This document shows, in pieces, positions 29,279 to 39,100 of a DNA stretch of 64,000 nucleotides. The DNA comes from Nakazawaea peltata (taxonomy: Eukaryota > Ascomycota > Pichiomycetes > Alaninales > Pachysolenaceae). The notes under the pieces are model-generated. The model ran no database searches. It saw only the letters and a program-made list of their open reading frames with translations, and was not told where the DNA came from. The stretch spans positions 310,001-374,000 of the forward strand of contig BCGQ01000009.1 of NCBI GenBank assembly GCA_001599355.1, written 5' to 3'. The translations under genes were made by a program, and so were the position numbers. Numbering within the stretch: the first letter of the stretch is position 1; every line of letters begins with the position of its first letter.

Positions 29279-32200
29279 TCATAAACTAACCTCATTCTTC
29301 ACCCTACAACGTGAATCTTCAACTTCAATAGCCTCATACACACCCTCGGCACTTGTCCAGATACTATACTCATATCCTTCAATACCTTCTACAACAGATG
29401 TCTCGACAGTCTTATGTCCTCTTCTAGCTCTACGCGAGTCTCCCAGCTCTTCAAACAATGTACGGGTATAAGTCAATTTGAATGGAGGAATACCCTTGAA
29501 TGAGAAGCTCAATTCGGATTTATCACCCTCATGAATGTCCTCCTCAATCACGTTACCTTGGAAAAGCTCAACCGATGGCAATTCGTACACTTTGTAAGAC
29601 GGTTGCGAACCGACCAAATCAACCACACAGTTCTTGGCCGAAGAATCAGAAAGAGATACAAGAGACAATTCACCAGGTGTAGTGAGAAGACGTTTAAAGC
29701 TTGGAGAATTCAATCCATTGATCGAATGAATCTCTCCATTGAAGTCATATTTGACATCAAATGGTGCAGCTCCCTCAAGACGGAAGTGAATATGATCCCC
29801 AACACAATAATAGTCTTCATAACTTTGTTTCTTGTTCACTTTGTGTTTTGAGAAGGTGGCCACATCGATCTTATTGGACGTTCCAAACTTGTTGATATGT
29901 CTTTTAATCTTTGGAGGGTCATTGATCTTCAATATCAAGTGATTTGATTCAACTTCCAAGTTGTTATTAGTACATCCATTTGCATCCTTGATATCAACTA
30001 AAGTCAATGTGTAACTACCAGCTTTCAAGTCGAACTTATCGTAGATGTCATAAGTGGAGAAGTGATTAGTATCGAGTTTAGTCAGCTTGAGCTTCTCCGA
30101 GATGCTACCATCAGCAGAAACAATCTTATAAGTGATATCGAAAGGTTTTTGACCGGTCAACTCGATCTCAATTGGTTCCAACAACTCTTTATTCTTCAAG
30201 TTAGATGAACAAGTCTGTAAGACTTTGTGACGAAGCGAAGAGGCCGGTTTAGAAGAGTCGGATTTGACCAAATCAACGAACCTGGCCTGTGGGACATCCC
30301 AAATCTTATGGGTGATCTCAATATTATCGAAAGAATACGACCCACTTCTCTTCAACACTTGAACCACATCACTAGTATATAACGAATCATAAACATTAGT
30401 TATGATGTATTTGTAGTCACCAGAGACATGGTTCATTGGTCTCAAAATGAACTGATTACCAGAACTAATAGAGTCTACACGAGGCTCTGTATCTCCGTTA
30501 GGATAAACCACCAGATACTCTACAAAGAATGGCAGTGATCCCTCTAATTTGAATTTGTACTCAGTTTCTCCATCAACACATACCAGAGAACTCAGAGGAG
30601 AGGTTAAAGAGATCTTTGGTCTTGGTAAATAAGAAACTTTAACCTCCTTAGGAGATACGGTACCTCCACAACTTCCATCATTGATCTCAAGTAACGAATA
30701 AGTACCCTTCTTAGAGACAGTTAAACCTTGAGAAGGTCTGAAGTTTGCAATATTCTCAATAGCCTCTAAAGCTGAATCATCTGCAAACTTATATCTCAAA
30801 TTCACGGCCCCAGACAACACATTAGCTACCTTCACTGCCAAGTTAGTTGGCTTTCCTTCCACGATTTGGACCTCCTGTGTATCTACAAATGCAATGCTAG
30901 GTTTATCGTTTCTAACCTTCCAGGAGACCTTGTTCTTGTTCAACGAGACAGCACAACCGGATGCATCTCTAGCATCTTTAATGGCTATTTCATATTGTCC
31001 ACCTTCTAAATTCTTTGAGCTCTCAATAATGAAATCATGACTAGAGATATTAGGTACATTCTTTGACTCGATTACACGGCCATCTTTCAAAATTTCATAC
31101 TCAATGCTGAAAGGCAGTTGACCTTCTAATTTGATAGGTACAGATTGAGATCCCAAGTGACAAAGATTCTCCATGACCGGGGAAAGTGTAGCCTTTGGTT
31201 TGGACTTGAAATATGTCACATATTTATACCTGTTGGAATCAAATGTTTCCTCGTAGTAACGGTCCTTGATCTTAGTGAATTCTATAGAATAATTACCCTC
31301 GTATACAGGTTTGTAATCATGTTGGAAGTTTCTGGTTTTGGCCTCGATGCTACGTACTTGTGGGATCGAAGTCAGCACATTGTTCTTAAGACGATAAACC
31401 TTGTATTCGAGTTTGAATGGGGGTGTTCCTCCCTCGACTTCGAAATTGAAAGAGAACCCAGTGCTTCCGACACAAGAATCCATGATCGGATTAGCTGTGA
31501 GGTTCATTTGAGGCTTCAACAGAAGTGGAACCTCTACTTTACTTTTCGATATCGTAGAACAGAAAGAACTGTTGAACTCAGCGACTTCATAAGTACCTGG
31601 CTTGGAAATACCGAAAGACAAATCACGAGAAGAAGTGAAATCAAACTTCTTGGTAAAAGAGTCAGCTAATTTATGATCCTCATCGTAATAATTGACTAAA
31701 GCCGAGTATGGAGAATCACATTTCTGACATGGAATACCCCCTAATTGAATGGAAAGCTTCTTTTCCCCACCTTCAAGTAATGGACGAGCTGGAGAATTAT
31801 CCACCAATTTAGCTACAGGCAAGTGATGGCTTACAAAATTATATACTGTCGACTTTGTAATCTCATCATACACCACCTCATTACCTAAAGCATCCTTGAC
31901 AGACTTAATTACGTAGACAAACTCCCCGGCTCTTGAAATGGCTCCCTCAGAAAGAACAGGAATATTGATAGATCTCATCGATCCCCATGACGATAAGGTT
32001 GAAATATCCTTGGAACTGAGGGTCTGAGATTTCAATAATGGAGACTCAAAAGTACCAGCAGGAACAGCAACTTTACTATGATCTTTATTTACTACTCCAT
32101 TGACTTCCTCAGTAAATGAAACAGTCAATGGTGGAAGACCAACTACATTGATGAACAAATCATCACTACTAAGACGATCACCAACACAAACATCTGCTAA

Positions 32201-33133
32201 TGAGTTAGATGTAGGGATCAATTTGGCTGTAGGACATTGAGGAATCACCAAATGTCTATTGAGTAATCTCAAATTCATATTATTATTGTCAAGAACCTGA
32301 TTGATTTGGTAATGACCAGGGGTATTCACGGGAAGTTCGATATAAAATATGTTATCTTGGTCTACAGTTTCATGATAAAACAGTTTACGTCCCGATTTGA
32401 CCATCTGTTTCAAACTTTTAGAGGTGAAATTGAGTAACTGAACCGACTCATCTTCAAGATTAGTATGTTTCAATTGAAGGAATTCCAAATTGGAGCTGGA
32501 AGTGTTGAATTTGACGGGAATTGACACTTGTTGAGAGTCCACACACCAATGAGATCCGAAAGGATTCAATTCGACCGAGGAATCAGGCAAAAATTTGATG
32601 ATTTTACGACCTTTAAAGTACTGCGAATGATCCAAAAGCTCATCGACATTTACAACGTCACCCAGAATGGAAAGTTCGGTACTTCTGATCTTCAAAATCT
32701 TCATTGCCAGACCCAAAATCGTTCCGACAAGAGGTATCTCCACTTCATTAGCCAGCGCAATGTTTATCAGGGCCATCACCACCACCAAAAGCATCGTCAC
32801 CATCTTGTTGAAATTGACAAGAGGCACGTTCAAAAATGGTAAAAACCAGATGAAAAGAGTATCAATGATCAAGTATTTGAAAAGGAAATTCAACTTATTA
32901 TCATTGAAACTAACAAATATCAACATATTAATGAGCTGTGGCTCCTCTAACTTGGTCAAATCTCCCCCTTGGCTCTTCAACACGATGAAATCATACACTT
33001 TGAACAGTTGTATCACTACAAACAGGGATATTATGAGGAGTCGCTGTTGAGCCGTGTCCATAACATTTGTGGGAATCAAGGGTGACACATGGGACACTCT
33101 GGACTGCAATTTGCTATCCTCAGCCTTCACCAT
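29279..33133 (-). CDS. POM152: POM152, membrane nucleoporin of the nuclear pore ring
   Basis: This 1284-aa protein is the pore-membrane nucleoporin that forms the lumenal ring of the nuclear pore complex. Several hydrophobic segments lie within residues 28-150, followed by a long lumenal part built from repeated immunoglobulin-like modules. Each module carries the recurring cues C-G/C-V-G followed by L-x-G-x-x-P-F and Y. Length is close to S. cerevisiae Pom152 (1337 aa). The start is the ATG giving MVKAEDSKLQSRVSHVSP. An RRPE-like GAAAAATTTTA (33200-33210) lies 67 bp upstream of the ATG. Confidence 0.93.
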   Translation of the reverse strand: MVKAEDSKLQSRVSHVSPLIPTNVMDTAQQRLLIISLFVVIQLFKVYDFIVLKSQGGDLTKLEEPQLINMLIFVSFNDNKLNFLFKYLIIDTLFIWFLPFLNVPLVNFNKMVTMLLVVVMALINIALANEVEIPLVGTILGLAMKILKIRSTELSILGDVVNVDELLDHSQYFKGRKIIKFLPDSSVELNPFGSHWCVDSQQVSIPVKFNTSSSNLEFLQLKHTNLEDESVQLLNFTSKSLKQMVKSGRKLFYHETVDQDNIFYIELPVNTPGHYQINQVLDNNNMNLRLLNRHLVIPQCPTAKLIPTSNSLADVCVGDRLSSDDLFINVVGLPPLTVSFTEEVNGVVNKDHSKVAVPAGTFESPLLKSQTLSSKDISTLSSWGSMRSINIPVLSEGAISRAGEFVYVIKSVKDALGNEVVYDEITKSTVYNFVSHHLPVAKLVDNSPARPLLEGGEKKLSIQLGGIPCQKCDSPYSALVNYYDEDHKLADSFTKKFDFTSSRDLSFGISKPGTYEVAEFNSSFCSTISKSKVEVPLLLKPQMNLTANPIMDSCVGSTGFSFNFEVEGGTPPFKLEYKVYRLKNNVLTSIPQVRSIEAKTRNFQHDYKPVYEGNYSIEFTKIKDRYYEETFDSNRYKYVTYFKSKPKATLSPVMENLCHLGSQSVPIKLEGQLPFSIEYEILKDGRVIESKNVPNISSHDFIIESSKNLEGGQYEIAIKDARDASGCAVSLNKNKVSWKVRNDKPSIAFVDTQEVQIVEGKPTNLAVKVANVLSGAVNLRYKFADDSALEAIENIANFRPSQGLTVSKKGTYSLLEINDGSCGGTVSPKEVKVSYLPRPKISLTSPLSSLVCVDGETEYKFKLEGSLPFFVEYLVVYPNGDTEPRVDSISSGNQFILRPMNHVSGDYKYIITNVYDSLYTSDVVQVLKRSGSYSFDNIEITHKIWDVPQARFVDLVKSDSSKPASSLRHKVLQTCSSNLKNKELLEPIEIELTGQKPFDITYKIVSADGSISEKLKLTKLDTNHFSTYDIYDKFDLKAGSYTLTLVDIKDANGCTNNNLEVESNHLILKINDPPKIKRHINKFGTSNKIDVATFSKHKVNKKQSYEDYYCVGDHIHFRLEGAAPFDVKYDFNGEIHSINGLNSPSFKRLLTTPGELSLVSLSDSSAKNCVVDLVGSQPSYKVYELPSVELFQGNVIEEDIHEGDKSELSFSFKGIPPFKLTYTRTLFEELGDSRRARRGHKTVETSVVEGIEGYEYSIWTSAEGVYEAIEVEDSRCRVKNEVSL

Positions 33134-33199
33134 CCTGCTCTTTGCATCTACTGAATCTCTCTGTTTATACTAAGAAAGCTTTGTTTACATTAAATATGG

Positions 33200-33210
33200 A
33201 AAAATTTTAA
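33200..33210 (-). promoter_or_regulatory. RRPE-like box upstream of POM152
   Basis: GAAAAATTTTA stands 67 bp before the POM152 ATG, in the 188-bp gap to the MATE transporter. There is no PAC partner nearby. It is another instance of the box recurring in this window. Confidence 0.4.
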
Positions 33211-33321
33211 TTACTTAAATGGGGAATTCTGAAAGGGGGAGTCAAATGAATGAGCAAAATATCAATAAACGAAGATCAATATGACTGCCTAAAACGGAAC
33301 TCTCTTTATTACCTGTTTAGG

Positions 33322-35262
33322 CTATACACTAACACTATCCTCATTTCGAAGTTTAGCCTTTTCAACTACCAGATCCCAATCGGCTGTCAAGATATAGTAG
33401 CTCTCGGTAGTACCGATGGTTATCATACCAAGACCCAAGCCTGACCAGAGTCCAAATAAGTTCCAATCAAAGTAAAATGCAAGTAATAATGCCACTGGAA
33501 CAGCAATCACATAGTAAGAAAGAAGATTGATCACTCCTCCGATGTTTTGTAAACCTTGAGCTCTTAAAATACCTGAAGCTACGGAGGAAATACCATCAAA
33601 GACCTGAATTACAGCAACCAATGGGAATAACTTCAATATAAGACTAGTCACTTCCTCATCATTAGTGAAAACTCTAGAAATGTATCCACTAAAAGAGAAT
33701 AAAGTGACACAATTGAAAAGTCCTACAGCTATAGCTGAATAAAGACCAACTCTGGTGGCTACTTTAGCTGAAATGGTGTTCTCTCCACCTATGAAGTTGG
33801 CAATTCTTGTAGATGAAGCAATTCCAACGGCAAATGGTACCATATATGTAAGAGATGCAATAGTAGATAAGGCCGATTGAGCAGCTAAAGCTGTAGTACC
33901 GAAATATGAGGCGAAAAGAGTCAATATTTCATAGGCAAGATACTCAGCTTCCAACATAATAATACCGGGAATGGCAAAAGCACACAAATCATACCAATGA
34001 GTGAACATTTCCATAGTAAAACCACCCCAACATTTGGATCCATCAATGAAAATTACATACAGCCAAAGAGAGACTAACATGAACCAAAAATTGACGGAGG
34101 CAGCGATTGGAGCACCGATGAAACCCAACCCAAATCGTTCATTCCATACTAAGAAGTAACTAAATATCACATTCAATGGTGCAGATACAAATAAAATGTA
34201 TGTTCCAGCCTCAAATATGCTCTGCAGTTGTAAAAATCTCTTTCCACATTCAAATACAATATACAGAGGCAGTCCAGGCAACAAATATCTCAAGAATAAC
34301 TGGGTCAATTCGACCACCTCTGGATCCTCGATGATATAACGCAAGAAATGAGAACTATAGAACCAAAGAAACCCAAATGGAATGAATAATGTCAAAGAAA
34401 ATGCAGTACAACGTTGGAAATGAACCCCAACAGCATGGAAATTTCCAGCTCCATAAGCCTGAGGACAAAGAGTATCTAAACTGGTAGCACAACCTTCAAA
34501 TATGGCGAAGATGATTGTCGAGGTCATAGAAGCCAAGGAAACAGCAGCCAATTCCGATTTTCCAAGTCTACCAACCACAAGAACACACACCACAGAGAAC
34601 AACTGCTCTAATAAAAATGTCACTATAAGTGGGACAGAATATTTAGCAGTCTTCTCGAATTCATATTTAGTTGTAGTTATCATAGTAGCGAAATCTTCAT
34701 CTAAGTCAGCTAAAGGCAGTGAAGTCAACGAGGCATGGCGCTCATGGCGAGCATGCGGCCTCTCTATAAGGTTCTTCAATGCATCGTCCCTGCTCTGAGT
34801 GTCCTCTTCTTCATCGGAATTATCTTGGTACCGGTACCTTTCCTCTACTTGCAGGACGACGTCATCCTCCTCATGCTCTTCATCTTCAACAATACTTGAA
34901 AATCGACGTTGATGTTCCTCCATTAACCATGTAAGTTGGTCAGGTTCAGGTGACTGCTCTAAAGTAGAAGGCAAGGAACGGAAGGTACTGACGGACTCGG
35001 TATCGTTGGCGAAACTCTCTCTCTCGCTCTCTAAACGACTCCCAACAGAAAGGAACGACCTCTGGTCCTCATCTCCATTGTATATGAACAAAGGTGACTT
35101 GGTTGATGGGGGGATAAACGTCAATGAAAGCTTCCTTCTTCTACTGTTCAAACCAACAGCGTTTGAGTTCCGGAATTGTGGCGGAAGTTGTAATAAAGTT
35201 CTTGTTATGAAATTTTTTTTGGCCAAATCATTGGGCCCGAGGGATGTATTGGGATCGGTCAT
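33322..35262 (-). CDS. MATE-family multidrug/metabolite antiporter (ERC1/YDR338C type)
   Basis: This 646-aa protein has an acidic, Ser-rich cytosolic N-terminal extension of about 190 residues and then about twelve membrane segments of the MATE fold. Family cues are LEQLFSVVCVLVVGRLGKSELAAVSLA, the CQAYGAGN-like turn (CPQAYGAGNFHAVG), PGIIMLEAEYLAYEILTLFASYFG and ASSTRIANFIGGEN. S. cerevisiae has two such proteins: Erc1, implicated in ethionine resistance and S-adenosylmethionine build-up, and Ydr338c, which has the longer N-terminus like this one. The substrate is not determinable. The start is the first ATG (MTDPNTSLGPND). Confidence 0.9.
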   Translation of the reverse strand: MTDPNTSLGPNDLAKKNFITRTLLQLPPQFRNSNAVGLNSRRRKLSLTFIPPSTKSPLFIYNGDEDQRSFLSVGSRLESERESFANDTESVSTFRSLPSTLEQSPEPDQLTWLMEEHQRRFSSIVEDEEHEEDDVVLQVEERYRYQDNSDEEEDTQSRDDALKNLIERPHARHERHASLTSLPLADLDEDFATMITTTKYEFEKTAKYSVPLIVTFLLEQLFSVVCVLVVGRLGKSELAAVSLASMTSTIIFAIFEGCATSLDTLCPQAYGAGNFHAVGVHFQRCTAFSLTLFIPFGFLWFYSSHFLRYIIEDPEVVELTQLFLRYLLPGLPLYIVFECGKRFLQLQSIFEAGTYILFVSAPLNVIFSYFLVWNERFGLGFIGAPIAASVNFWFMLVSLWLYVIFIDGSKCWGGFTMEMFTHWYDLCAFAIPGIIMLEAEYLAYEILTLFASYFGTTALAAQSALSTIASLTYMVPFAVGIASSTRIANFIGGENTISAKVATRVGLYSAIAVGLFNCVTLFSFSGYISRVFTNDEEVTSLILKLFPLVAVIQVFDGISSVASGILRAQGLQNIGGVINLLSYYVIAVPVALLLAFYFDWNLFGLWSGLGLGMITIGTTESYYILTADWDLVVEKAKLRNEDSVSV

Positions 35263-35601
35263 ACTGTGAGAACCTCAAACAGTTTCAGCTTATCGTGGTA
35301 GTGATGGTCTCTTGTGACCTTTTGGCTGGAAGATGGTTTTATTTTAGAGCGCAGTGCCGCTTTTAGATTTTTCCGCGGTGTAGTGGGATAATTTTGAGCC
35401 GCAGGGAGATGGGGTAGTGCAAATGGAGCAAATAGACTAAATAGGGAATAAATTGTCAATACAAAAAAGCAGAGGCAGGCAGGGAGTAAGGTAGTGTACA
35501 TTTTACAAAACGACTAAATAGTCATAATTTATTCATATAATAAGTAGGGTGTGTAAGTAGGGGCGGTATAGAGGGTATGAAAAGTATTGTGCAGCGGGCA
35601 A
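35263..35601. other. intergenic region: MATE promoter and 67-aa gene 3' flank
   Basis: This 339-bp gap holds a GC-rich word GCGCAGTGC at 35349-35357, shared with two other promoters in the window. An 80-codon open frame on the minus strand here is out of frame with the transporter and has no family signature, so I regard it as promoter DNA. Confidence 0.6.
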
Positions 35602-35805
35602 TTATTCAGATTTAGGTTTCTCAGAACTCTTAGGAAGTTCAAAAGCTTTGATCTGCTCAGCATTTGGAATCACTATATTATTAGTAGTATCTTTTGAATC
35701 TTTTGACTCTTTTGGGGGTTCACTAGCTGACTTCTTATCAGTAGTGACCAGTTCGAACAGTTTAACTTGATGATCTTGAGTTGGGATGACGATATGATTT
35801 GACAT
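35602..35805 (-). CDS. small 67-aa hydrophilic protein with two internal repeats
   Basis: I do not recognise this gene. It is supported by a clean ATG, Lys/Ser/Glu-rich coding composition, and an internal duplication: NHIVIPTQDHQVK-x-FE (residues 3-18) and NNIVIPNAEQIKAFE (about 42-56), joined by a Ser/Lys/Asp linker. No signal peptide or membrane segment is present. Four CCCCT/AGGGG stress elements lie in the 280 bp upstream, suggesting Msn2/4-type stress induction. The codon after QVK in the first repeat is CTG while the matching codon in the second repeat is GCT (Ala), so the repeats agree only if CUG means alanine. It lies between a MATE transporter and RPO31, all on the minus strand. Confidence 0.75.
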   Translation of the reverse strand: MSNHIVIPTQDHQVKLFELVTTDKKSASEPPKESKDSKDTTNNIVIPNAEQIKAFELPKSSEKPKSE

Positions 35806-36171
35806 TTTAAGTATGGAAAAGTGTTAATAGTATCTATGGTTAATGTGAGTATGGAAATAGTATGGGAATTGACTTATTTATATGATTTAATGTTTGCTAT
35901 TTGCCCCTGCCCCAGGAGCAATAGGGAGGAATTCGTGGGGAAATTGCGGGCAGTTTGGGATTTTAGGGGCAGATTCACATATAATCCGCACACAATTTAC
36001 AGAGAATTTTCGCAGAATCACACAGAATTTTCACAGATTCACACAAAATTTATATAGAAAATAGACATTGTGCCCCTTTTCTTGCCCCTGTGCGCAGTCT
36101 CTCCTACTCCTCTCCACTACTTAACTACTCTCTAAATTACCGGGCACTAGCATTACCGGGCACTAGTTTAT
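35806..36171 (-). promoter_or_regulatory. promoter of the 67-aa gene with four STRE elements
   Basis: STRE cores are visible as CCCCT at 35904-35908, AGGGG at 35965-35969, CCCCT at 36073-36077 and CCCCT at 36085-36089. In S. cerevisiae two or more such pentamers confer Msn2/Msn4 stress induction. The same gap carries a degenerate 21-bp tandem repeat at 35988-36053 and forms the 3' flank of RPO31. Confidence 0.6.
35988..36053. repeat. degenerate 21-bp tandem repeat
   Basis: The unit approximates CRCAGAWTCACACARAATTTW. Two full copies occur (CGCAGAATCACACAGAATTTT and CACAGATTCACACAAAATTTA in register), preceded by a partial CGCACACAATTTACAGAG copy. It ends near a TATATAG stretch and lies within the promoter of the 67-aa gene. 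Confidence 0.75.
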
Positions 36172-39100
36172 TCAATATACAGAGATCTCATTACAAAAAT
36201 CCTCAAAAATAGCCGGCTTCACCCTCAAATCCTTCTCACTAACACTACTCTTCTTCACCAACTTAAACGATCCAGTACCAATGTTCATAGTCTGTCCCAA
36301 AATAATACACTCACTAACCCCCTCAACAGCATCCTTCTTCATATAGAACGAAGCATCAAATAAGTGGTCAGTGGTCTTCTCAAACGAAGCCAATTGCAAT
36401 ACAGAATCTCTCATCTTGGCAAGACCGAATCTCGTGATACCCAATACTTCTCCCTTGTAGGTCATGACATCTCCTAACAATTGGATATGACGAGGATCCA
36501 CACTCATACCGTGCTTACTCATAGTATAATCGATCTCATCAATGATGGACTTTCTAGCTGCTTCAATACCGAGCACACTGTAGATTTCCAAGACATGATT
36601 GGTTCTGGTCTTGGATCCTACAACACCATCAGTGCACATAACATCCTTCAATCCGTAACCTTCTACCAATAACTCCTTCTTACCATCGTCCTTGATATTA
36701 ATGACGGCTCTGGCGATATCAGGCAACCCTTTGACGACGATCTTTGGTAAGACTCTTCTCAAATGTTGCATTCTGAAGAACAAGGCGTTACCCGAAGTAG
36801 ACACTTCTTCCAAAGCAGCGGCTTTCTGAGCTAATGTAGTAGGCAGGACCTCATGAACGTAGACATTGATCTTATTATGACCAACAACAGCGACATCGGC
36901 AGGATTGATCTTCAATTTTGGAGCTTTAGAAATCGCAGCAGCAATCTCATCGATAGTCAATTCCAATTGCAAACTCTCAATGGTCTTCAAATCAACCTTG
37001 AATTGTAAGAAAGCTTGATCAGCTTTATATACGTCTTGGACGTAATAAACGACATCTTCTAATAAGGTCTTCTCGATTCTACCCTTGACGACTCTGGCAG
37101 CTCTTTCATCCTGATCATTAACTAAGACAGAGTTGATAATTGGAGTGGAAATCACCTTCGAAGCATTGATAATCTCTTTAATACGAGGGACACCTAAAGT
37201 GACGTTCATAGAAGCGACACCGGCGAAATGGAAAGTCTTCAAAGTCATTTGAGTACCTGGTTCTCCAATAGATTGGGCTCCAATGGCACCGACAGCGGTA
37301 CCTGGCTCGACCTTGGCTCTAGAGTATTTCAAAATACACAACTCGAGGAACTTGCGGACAGCAGATCCGGAAATCTTCGATAATTGGTTGACTGCAGAGT
37401 TCAGATCCTCATCAGCCATCTCCTCATCAGCCATCTCGTTGGAGACCATCTCAGAAAGTCCCTTACTCTTACGAATACGAGCCAATTTCTCAACCTTCCC
37501 ACCGATAAACTCTCTAACCGATTGATAGAAGGCTCTCTCAGCATCATACTGGTCAATATACTCGATCTTTTCAGCCTCCAGCTCATCCTCAAGCACACGT
37601 CCCAAGTTGTCGTAACGTACCAATTGAGATTCCAATGGTTTCAACACCTCATCGACCACCTCCAACACCTCAAATGGTTTCATAGATGGCACAGACGGAT
37701 CATGAGTGACATGGAAAGCATGATCCCAAGTCCTGACGAAGTTGACAGGTCTAGCATCGCCTTCCATATCAAATGGATCCAATCCGTCACCTCCATAAGT
37801 GAATTGCACGACACCATTACTGGAATTTCTCACGGTGGTATCGTAACTGCTGCTCAAATCCTCTAAAGACTTCATTAATCTACGAGACATGTAACCGGTC
37901 TCGGCAGTCTTGACGGCAGTATCGACTAAACCTTCTCTTCCTGAAATGGCATGGAATAAGAACTCTGGAGGACTCAATCCGGAGAAGAACGAGTTTCTGA
38001 CAAATCCCTTGGATGGAGGAGTCTTGGAATGTTTAGGGAAATGAGGTAACGATCTGTCTTGGAACCCATCAGGAACACGATTACCAGAGATAATTTGCTG
38101 ACCGACGACGGCCACCATCTGAGAAACGTTCAATGTAGAACCTTTAGAACCACAGGTGGCCATGATCAATGGAGCATTAGCAGAGTCCAACTCATTAATA
38201 CAGACATCACCCACTTGTTCTCTAACCTTCGATAATAATCCACCGATCTTGGCCTCTAAAGTTTGCTCTTCATTACAACCCGGCTGGGTTTCCAATTTAC
38301 CCTCATTATACAACTTGATCAAGTCGTCACATTTCAGGTACGCCAGCTCAACCATTGCTTCTTTCTTCAGTTTCAAATCGGCACCAGGAGTGACGTCGTT
38401 GATTCCAATGGAGAATCCTCTGTTTCCCAAATATCTAGCACACATTTTAGCCATTCTGTTCATCAGAGTAGCCAGCTCATCGGCTCCGAAATCTCTCAAG
38501 ATCGTATAGAAGACCGAATGTTTCTTACCGTCACCCAAAGTTGACTTGTCCATGACTCCACTCAACACCTGGGAGTTTCTAATGATGACAAACCCATCGT
38601 TTGGAGACATTTCATTTGGATGATGGGCATGTTTGGGTGGGGCAAATGTCTTGTTCTTCGCATCAAGATTGATCATGACTTTAGATCTATGACTAGGCTT
38701 GATTAAGAGCGAGAACACCTGCTTACCAGTCCACATAAAAACCGGTTTGAAGATCAGAGGTGGTGGAATATCAAAATGAGTATTAGCGTCGGACATCATC
38801 GACAAAATCTGAGTCAATTGAGCTCTGTCGAAGAAAGTGTCTTTATGAGAGATCAAATATGATCCAGTAATGAAATCTTGGGTAGCCGCAATGATCGGTT
38901 CACCAGATTTAGGAGTCAATAAATTATTCTTGACACCCATCAAATTAATAGCCTCTGCTCTGGCTTCCTCAGTCTGAGGAACATGCAAATTCATCTCATC
39001 ACCATCGAAATCAGCATTGTATGGAGTACAAACACATTCATTCAATCTGAAAGTTCTCCATGGACGGATCTTAGCGTAATGAGACAAAATAGACAATCTA

